Positions 56,901-64,000 of a stretch of DNA of 64,000 nt are shown one piece after another (within the stretch, counting starts at the first letter, position 1; each line of letters starts with the position of its first letter). The notes under the pieces are model-generated. The model made no database searches and was not told the DNA's origin. It saw only the letters and a list, made by a program, of their open reading frames with translations. This DNA is from Ramazzottius varieornatus (Eukaryota; Tardigrada; Eutardigrada; Parachela; Ramazzottiidae). The stretch covers positions 1,113,657 to 1,177,656 of the forward strand of contig BDGG01000006.1 in NCBI GenBank assembly GCA_001949185.1, written 5' to 3'. The position numbers and the translations under genes were made by a program.

Positions 56901-57709
56901 NNNNNNNNNNNNNNNNNNNNNNNNNNNNNNNNNNNNNNNNNNNNNNNNNNNNNNNNNNNNNNNNNNNNNNNNNNNNNNNNNNNNNNNNNNNNNNNNNNNN
57001 NNNNNNNNNNNNNNNNNNNNNNNNNNNNNNNNNNNNNNNNNNNNNNNNNNNNNNNNNNNNNNNNNNNNNNNNNNNNNNNNNNNNNNNNNNNNNNNNNNNN
57101 NNNNNNNNNNNNNNNNNNNNNNNNNNNNNNNNNNNNNNNNNNNNNNNNNNNNNNNNNNNNNNNNNNNNNNNNNNNNNNNNNNNNNNNNNNNNNNNNNNNN
57201 NNNNNNNNNNNNNNNNNNNNNNNNNNNNNNNNNNNNNNNNNNNNNNNNNNNNNNNNNNNNNNNNNNNNNNNNNNNNNNNNNNNNNNNNNNNNNNNNNNNN
57301 NNNNNNNNNNNNNNNNNNNNNNNNNNNNNNNNNNNNNNNNNNNNNNNNNNNNNNNNNNNNNNNNNNNNNNNNNNNNNNNNNNNNNNNNNNNNNNNNNNNN
57401 NNNNNNNNNNNNNNNNNNNNNNNNNNNNNNNNNNNNNNNNNNNNNNNNNNNNNNNNNNNNNNNNNNNNNNNNNNNNNNNNNNNNNNNNNNNNNNNNNNNN
57501 NNNNNNNNNNNNNNNNNNNNNNNNNNNNNNNNNNNNNNNNNNNNNNNNNNNNNNNNNNNNNNNNNNNNNNNNNNNNNNNNNNNNNNNNNNNNNNNNNNNN
57601 NNNNNNNNNNNNNNNNNNNNNNNNNNNNNNNNNNNNNNNNNNNNNNNNNNNNNNNNNNNNNNNNNNNNNNNNNNNNNNNNNNNNNNNNNNNNNNNNNNNN
57701 NNNNNNNNN
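56901..57709. other. Assembly gap (809 N)
   Basis: Run of N. Content unknown; apparent ORFs across it are meaningless. Confidence 1.
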
Positions 57710-58015
57710 ATTCATGCTCGACCGTTGATTGGCCGGTCTGCCGCGTGCTCAAACGATATTGTGGTCAAACGATATTTAAAGCATGTAGCAGTGATATCGT
57801 AAGCATGCGACCAGCTCAGTTGTTGACAAGTGGGCGTTACCGAGTGGTCAACATAGGGAGTCCAGATCAGGAGCGCTGCGATAGTTGGAGAAGAATCTTC
57901 CAACTGGATGTACAAAGCAGCAAACATTGAAACATCCGCTGACGAAACAGTAGTCAAAGTAATGTACGGTCTTTGTAAGTGTTTACCAATAACTTGGAGG
58001 TAGTATGAGCGAGTT

Positions 58016-59809
58016 TCAATTCCCGAGACAAACAACATCGCCAGGAAACACTTTTGTGGGATCAGGAATGTGAGGATTCCTGCTAGTCAACTCTGCCAGA
58101 GTGAGGCCGTATTTCATCGCAATGTTCCAAAATATGTCACCGGCTTGAACAGTGTACTGTTGTGAACACTCAGCATTTGTGGTCGGTGGAGATGGAGCTG
58201 TGTCCACCACCCCGCATACCACCGATTTATCATGAACTTTAACGGCGTTCCGTTTCGTTACAATGCCCTGCTTCAGCCAGCACGTTCCTCCGTCCTCTTT
58301 CGACCATGTGAAATGCGTGCAACCTTCGTATTCTGCACACTTTCCTCCGCACAACTCACCGGGGATTTTAGCGTAGGCCAAGTCATTCCCGGGGAAGTCA
58401 CATCCGAATGCCCAGTTGTCGGTCCACTCTATTCCTAAAGAAGATCGTTCAAGTTAGTACACCGGTGAAGTGGTTGATATTGATAGTAACTTCACCGGTG
58501 AGCACCTGAATTGCTTCCCGACGTCGACGGTTCCGTCGCCGTGGGCACATGGCAATCATAAAGCCGATTAATCTTTTCCACATCCAGTGCGCTCACAACT
58601 TCCCGGTTTCCCAACTTGGTCTTTGGATTCTTCGGAACAATAGTCGGTTTTGTGTGATCGACGGCGAATGCATTCCAAGCGTAGTGCTGCATCAAAACGA
58701 TAAAACAAAGTATTGTCAGACTTTGCCGCCATAGATATCTTTCTCGTACCGTACATACTGTACCATGATTGATGCATAGTCGTAGGGCATGTTCAAATTA
58801 TCCGTCCTTTCAGCCCTAAAGTTGTGGTTTTTTCTGCCTAAAAGTATGATGTAAGGGTCCTACTAAGGTGAGAACACAAGAAAGGCCGGCAAAAGAAATG
58901 TACAAGATTTTTTTCTTCCAAGCGGCACATGCTCGTGAAAATATGCGCCACTTGGGGTAACGATTTCGTTTACCGAGCCCCTATATCGTTTTGCAGACAT
59001 GAATGCATTATTACCGTTGATGACGTTTTTCCAAATGATGGTGACGTACTCGTCGCGATCGGTCCGGCTTTGTTCATGATAGAAGCCCAAAGCGTGCAAA
59101 ACTTCGTGCTGGACAGTCCCGAAAGTGTCACATCCGACGCCGAGGTTGATCAACTGGCCGCCACCTATCCGACTTCGGGCGATGGTCGAATAGCACCTGG
59201 AAGGCGACGAGAAGTTATGGTAATCAAGTCAGTTGACATAAGGGCTCCACCAATGTTGGATGGTATAATTACCCTGTGGGAGCTTCTCTCGCAAAATATA
59301 TAAAATGAGTCTCGTCGGTTCGCGAAACAAAACGAACACACGTTCTAGTCATCAGATCTTTCAGAGCTCTCTCAATCAGAGATTTTCTCTCCCCGGATGC
59401 TGAAATTACAAGAAGGTAGATATTCCCAGAAGCACCGACTATAGCGAGATGATATCGTACCGAACGCTTTGCCAAGTTTATAGGGAACCACGGCATTTTT
59501 CCACCGTAAGGTTCGGTCGGAAACGGCGTTGTTCAACTGCACAGCCTGTAGACAGAAAATCCGATTTTGTCGCTCAAGTCACGGGCCGAAGCGTAACAAT
59601 GCTCTTCGATTACTGGTTGTCATAGACCGACTAACCGTCGATCCAAAATCTGTATCCTCTTCCACACCATCAATCCAAATGTCGCCCTCGTACAGAAAAG
59701 CGCTCGTCAAAGTCGATGTGGTCATGAGAACGAAGAACAACAAAACAGTTCGGCCGCTGCGTCGCCATTCCGAATTCGAGCCCTTATTACATTCGCCCAT
59801 CCTTTCCAC
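58016..59809 (-). CDS. Astacin metalloprotease with one PAN/apple-like repeat and C-terminal LysM (C)
   Basis: Seven exons, phases consistent, 413 aa: 59809-59636, 59545-59461, 59399-59273, 59196-59015, 58837-58764, 58686-58506, 58434-58016. Signal region (TVLLFFVLMTTSTLTSAF), YEGDI switch, zinc site HEVLHALGFYHEQSR, Met-turn SIM|HY. One six-Cys PAN/apple-like repeat follows. The last 46 residues form a LysM domain: YTVQAGDIFWNIAMKYGLTL, then NPHIPDPTKVFPGDVVCL. LysM domains bind N-acetylglucosamine polymers such as chitin or peptidoglycan. The enzyme could thus be anchored to chitin or bacterial wall. Intron 4 has a palindromic repeat. An alternative ATG is at 59800. Confidence 0.9.
58902..58981. 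repeat. Palindromic GTGGCGCAC-type repeat, short intronic copy
   Basis: AAGCGGCACATGCTCGTGAA, ATATGCGCCACTTGG, then TTTACCGAGCCCC. In intron 4 of astacin C. Confidence 0.7.
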
Positions 59810-60160
59810 CTTATGGATAACACTGAGCTAGCCCATACAGTAAATCTTGTATAATCAAGAACTAAATCGCTTCAAACAGATAGTCCCATGCTTCAGCAAA
59901 ACTGATTTTTGGACAACGCGAGAAAGTCACGCTTTTGTTGTCACGAACTTGAGGCACAAATTACTGACAGAAAGGCACAATTGACGCATTTAGTAAGGGA
60001 TTATCAGCCTTGATTATCGGCAATACCGCATCGCAAAAACGCCTGCAAGTGACGTATGGTCGGTTCTTTTTATGTATCTTGGGTACCTACAGACATTTTC
60101 CAGTAAAACTTCCACTAAAACACGTCAAAAGGACGAAACAGAAACATTCTCAACGAGTAA

Positions 60161-61929
60161 TTACTCGGAAGCCTCAAGTTGCTTCAGATAGCTGGGCACA
60201 GTGTGCCGATGAGGCTTATGCACAGCAGAAGGATCGCGCTTCGAATCATCAAACACCACAAAATCAGCGGATAAGCTTTCGAGTAACAATGATTCTCGTT
60301 CTTTAAAATACATTCTAAACCAGTCTACATGATCCTCTTTTTCCGCCACACTAAGATAAGGATTTTTGGACAAGGCGTACATAACGATGTCCATGAAATT
60401 TTTTATCGGACCTTTCTTCGGGAAATCCGCAATCAAACGGTCGAGGAAAATGTGTTCTGAGAAATGCACATCATCTTCCCGATGAAAACCTGGAACACGA
60501 ACTTTAAAAAATAAATGGGAATCGTCTCCCGAACTTTTCTACGACCTACCTTGTTCGTTGTTGATGGGAAAATTCCATATTTTCCCTTGCTTCGTCCACA
60601 AAATCATTTCTTCGAAAGCGTTCTTGGGCGCTTGTTGGTCCACTTTCTGCAGTTCTCGCTGCTGTAACATGTCCCACGTCTTCAGTCGTACTTGAGGCTC
60701 CCGCGACATTATCTGGGGGTTCTTGGAGAATACACCGAGAGGTTCCGAGCCGAAGAGGTCGATCCGCTCGTACCTATAACGAACAAAACCGTCAGCTATT
60801 TCTTCTTCTAAGAACATGGACAAACAATGTGTGAGAGGTACTCACGAGCTATCTGGTTGTCTTCTTCGGAACGGCGCCGGATCTCCATTCTGATTTCGAG
60901 CTTCCTTGAGGAACGGTTCCATCATGGCACTGACCGGCTGTCGTGCGGCGTCAAACATCTGATCCATACGGGCATTGTCGAACGTCGTCGCACCAGGTTC
61001 AACTTTGGTTTTCGACCGATCGATCTTCATACCCGCGATCAGGTGGCTACACAAAATAACTTCAGTAAAATGTAGATGAAACTGAGCAAATGTTGAAGAT
61101 ACCAGTACCTTAAGTCTCCGGCGTTCTTTCTGTTCTCGTCGGTGACATCCGCATGCCTCAAGAGTATTCCGACAAGTTCTGACTTGGTCTTACTGGGGTC
61201 GATCACAGGAGAAAACGCCTTGGCGATGTCGTCCACAGCGCTCGCCATTTCCGGTCCAATCCTGGAAAACAATAGGAAAGCTGAAACTGGATGATACGTC
61301 ACGTCAATCAAGAGCCAAACCAGCAGTCAAATCAACTTATACTAGGTGCAATTCAGCAACAAATAAGAACCGCGTGACTTCTGAGAAGATATTTGCATTA
61401 CGTGGTCACGCGGTCCATGGTTCATTTTGGTTTCGAGTAAACTTGATTGATTACGAAATATCTGCCACAAGGCTACCATACATTCAACGCAAACTTCGAG
61501 CTCATCTTCCTACCTTGCTCTCTCTGGTTCAACTTCCTTCGGTTGGACATCTTCTCGTCCTCTTGCAGGAGAGTAAGTTTCATGACGGTCAGCTTTCACG
61601 TCGGGATGGAGTGGAGGACGATGAAACGTCTCCGGAGCGGAGGGCTTCGATGCTGTTGGCTGGTAAGTGCTGCCTTTGCCTTCCACGCGCATTCTGGCCA
61701 AGACGGTGGTTAACTTCGCCCGTGCTGGTACTTCTTTGGGTGGTTCGGTTGATGACGACTTCTTCAGTTCTTTCTCCACATATTCGGACGGAGGAGGGTC
61801 GATTCCAGATGTGTTGGAGTAGAAGGCACATGGGAGCTTGAGGTAAGATGTAGCTTCCGGTAGGTGATCAGGCTGTTGCTGTCTGATGCGCCACACGCGC
61901 TGGAAAAGCGCGGATCTCTTCTGCCACAT
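60161..61929 (-). CDS. mrps31: Mitochondrial small-ribosomal-subunit protein mS31 (MRPS31)
   Basis: Five exons, phases consistent, 440 aa: 61929-61514, 61261-61109, 61046-60846, 60773-60550, 60489-60161. The C-terminal part carries the family signature: KIWNFPINNEQG, HIFLDRLIADFPKKGPI, FMDIVMYALSKNPYLS and DHVDWFRMYF. The N terminus (MWQKRSALFQRVWRIRQQQ) is basic and free of acidic residues, as in a mitochondrial targeting presequence. A metazoan mitoribosome component, of similar size to vertebrate members (about 395 aa). After the signature, a divergent tail of about 40 residues rich in His and Lys is unusual. A short overlapping upstream ATG exists in another frame. Confidence 0.93.
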
Positions 61930-63496
61930 CGTAGGATTGGATATTCATGAGCAGCAAACAGTTGGGCGCTGTAGGGAAAAGCAAAGAAAAATGCTAAACG
62001 CAAGTCTGAGTTGAAACCAACCGGAAGTCGGAATTTGAGCTGTCAACAGCGATGGACGGGTGATTTGATTCACTTGCTGTCAATCAAGAGCTAGTCACTT
62101 GGCTGAAACACCCGTTTCGCTTTAGCGTAGATTGGTCGCTTGATTATTGATTGATCACCATGCAATTGTTGGCCCCGCCCGTTGATCTGGATTGGTCGAC
62201 CTGCTGGTCAGCGAGACTGGCCCCGCCCATTTCGATGGGGACTGCGTTTTCACACTATCATAGTGCGCTTAGAAACACCGTTTGGGTTCATCCCGAAAAC
62301 CTCTGTTTTCTTCCCAAAACGAAGAAGGGTTTTTGTTCGGAAGACTTGTTAACACCTAGGTACCGAATGCGATTCAGTTTGCAAATTTTGGAGGAGCTGC
62401 GTTCGAGCATCTTTATGATTCAGTGGTGAAGACGATCCAAACTACCACGAATTTAAACAAGGCACGATGTGTATGTAAAGACGAACAGCAACAGGATTTT
62501 TCATGGCAGTTGAGCGTGGCATACTCGGCAATGCTCAAACATTCGTCCCTGGTCTCGTCCCTGCCCTTTTCCTCCTTCATTACTGCACGTAATGAAACTT
62601 TGATCAGTTCTGAGAGAATAACAAGATGTTATTCCTGGTTACACACTCTCAAGCTGGTAAAATGTATAACATCAAAAACTCCCCCTTGAGGGAGATCCGG
62701 GTCCTAATCGGGCTGCGAAAAGCCAAAGAAAGCAAAAGTGGGAACTCGGTTAACAAATTCGACCAGATACACTGTACGACAAAATTAACCGTTAAAAATG
62801 AGCGTGACACTACAGCTGGAGTTTAGTTACGGTTCACCAATGAGAATTATCGGTCGCTTTATGTGCGAATTTCATTGGCTATATCCATTTGGCTCCATCC
62901 AACACCCATTTTCAACGGTTAATTTTGTCGTTCTCTGTACATTGTAACTTTCTTAACACTTTCGGCACGATCGTTTTCATGTTTGCGGAATACTACCGTC
63001 CTCTTTGTGTATATAGGGATTTTATCGGCTGGTACCGTGTTGCGGAGGCTGGTCCAGCCAATAGGCAATTTTCGAAATTTCAAAATTCGGATACTTGGCA
63101 GGCCATGAACGCCAAATCTCAAAAGGGAGAACTGGTCGTCTTGATTTTCTTCTGACCGCACTGATGACTACAAAATTTATCTCAGGCTCGGCTTCGATAG
63201 ATAAGACTGTCCCCAGTGCTCCAGTTTTTTTCTAGGCGAATACCGTGCGCGTGTCTCGCGCGAAGAGACGAAACACCAAATTCACCAAAACCACCCGAAA
63301 CCGCAGAAAAAATTTCCAGCGTGCAGGGGTTTTGCTGACCGCTGGTCATTAGTGTTGCTTTGGTGAGACGATCGAGGCACATGCAAAAAAAAGACCCAGA
63401 CCCGAAAGACCAAAAGCCAAAACTGGGAGGTGAATAAAACTGAATGATTGTTTACACAAAGTGGACGGTCGTACGCAGTGTTACGTTACGTGGTGT

Positions 63497-63578
63497 AGGT
63501 GCGTTTCTAGTGAGATTAGCTGGAAAGCGTGCGCCACTTAGAAAAACGCTTTTGTCGAGTTGGTTTGCCGAGCTCCCA
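63497..63578. repeat. Palindromic GTGGCGCAC-type repeat, right half
   Basis: TAGCTGGAAAGCGTGCGCCACTTAG, then AACGCTTTTGTCGAGTTGG and TTTGCCGAGCTCCC. The only copy not inside a recognised gene. Confidence 0.75.
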
Positions 63579-63849
63579 AACGGACTTGAAGGTCTTCTGT
63601 AGGACAAAAATTTCGAGCTTGTAAGGACGAACGCTCGCAGATGTCGGTGCATTTTGCGGAAGAACAACTTCTTCTGGCAGGACAGTGCGTGTGGTTCTTC
63701 CGTCGGTTTTTCATCATTTTTCTGTAACCTTTATATATTCTGTTGCAACTACTGGTCCTTTCTAAGTGAGGTTACAAGGAACAAGCGCTGTGTAGGGGAC
63801 GAAGTACTATAGAAGGCTCGCTGTACTGTATACGAAGTACTATATAAGC

Positions 63850-63980
63850 CGCTTTAGCCGTTCTTAGCCGTGGCTAAAAATATTTTAGCCGCAGCTATAG
63901 CAACTAGAATACTTTTAGCCACGGCTAAAATGTATTGTGCGTTCGGTTAATTTATTGATGTTGAGTCGGCTAAAATAGTT
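63850..63980. repeat. Cluster of TTTTAGCCRYGGCTAAAA palindromes
   Basis: TTAGCCGTGGCTAAAA, TTTTAGCCGCAGCTA, TTTTAGCCACGGCTAAAA and CGGCTAAAA within about 130 bp; also TATATAAGCCGCTTTAGCC. May be a small satellite or binding-site array. Confidence 0.65.
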
Positions 63981-64000
63981 TTGTCATTGATAAATCATTC

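Larger units (their letters stand above)
61930..64000. other. Intergenic, no gene seen
   Basis: Holds a palindromic repeat copy (63497-63578) and a cluster of TTTTAGCC/GGCTAAAA motifs (63850-63980). Short ORFs have no recognisable domain. Confidence 0.5.

Noticed and set aside
56741-57930. Long ORFs across 56.7-57.9 kb on both strands
   Set aside because: They consist of N bases in the assembly gap.
1-64000. tRNA or rRNA genes
   Set aside because: I looked for cloverleaf-like and rRNA-like conserved stretches and found none that I could support; a covariance-model scan would be decisive.

Overview
This is a eukaryotic, invertebrate-animal window. It holds spliced genes with short GT-AG introns (mostly 58-300 bp), a neurogenin-type bHLH pair, an animal Myb, an endosomal Na+/H+ exchanger, the animal mitochondrial ribosomal protein S31 and three astacin proteases. 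Mixed base composition, compact introns and these families would suit a small ecdysozoan such as a tardigrade. That placement is a guess; I see no diagnostic sequence. Nothing here is bacterial: no operons and no CRISPR array.

Region by region. (1) 1-13.8 kb: a giant imperfect inverted duplication, with arms 1-5127 and 8456-13789 around a 3.3-kb unique spacer. Each arm carries one intronless neurogenin-like gene with a TATA box and a conserved non-coding block. Near-identical patches alternate with diverged stretches, as expected from repeated gene conversion. (2) 15.4-26.8 kb: three host genes: a 469-aa protein I do not recognise (minus), a Myb with R2R3 only (minus), and SLC9A6/7/9-type NHE (plus). 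(3) 27-45.3 kb: a transposon graveyard. It holds a broken pogo/Tigger-like DDE transposase, a decayed Polinton/Maverick-like element (PolB, packaging ATPase and small ORFs), a CACTA/EnSpm TNP2-like pseudogene, decayed spliced genes, and a non-LTR retrotransposon whose ORF1 region has CCCH zinc fingers. (4) 46.3-59.8 kb: three tandem astacin metalloprotease genes (minus) with the same exon phases but different tails: four PAN/apple-like repeats; two repeats plus a Ser/Trp-rich minisatellite tail; one repeat plus a LysM domain. Several fold-back elements and an 809-base N gap lie between them. (5) 60.1-61.9 kb: MRPS31 (minus). From 62 to 64 kb I see no gene.

Two themes link the regions. First, a small palindromic repeat (core GTGGCGCACG...CGTGCGCCAC) occurs about twelve times, nearly always inside introns of otherwise unrelated genes. 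Second, gene families here diversify locally: the neurogenin pair by inverted duplication and homogenisation, the astacins by tandem duplication and domain swapping at the 3' end. Exon boundaries were read by eye from GT/AG sites and checked by reading-frame phase.
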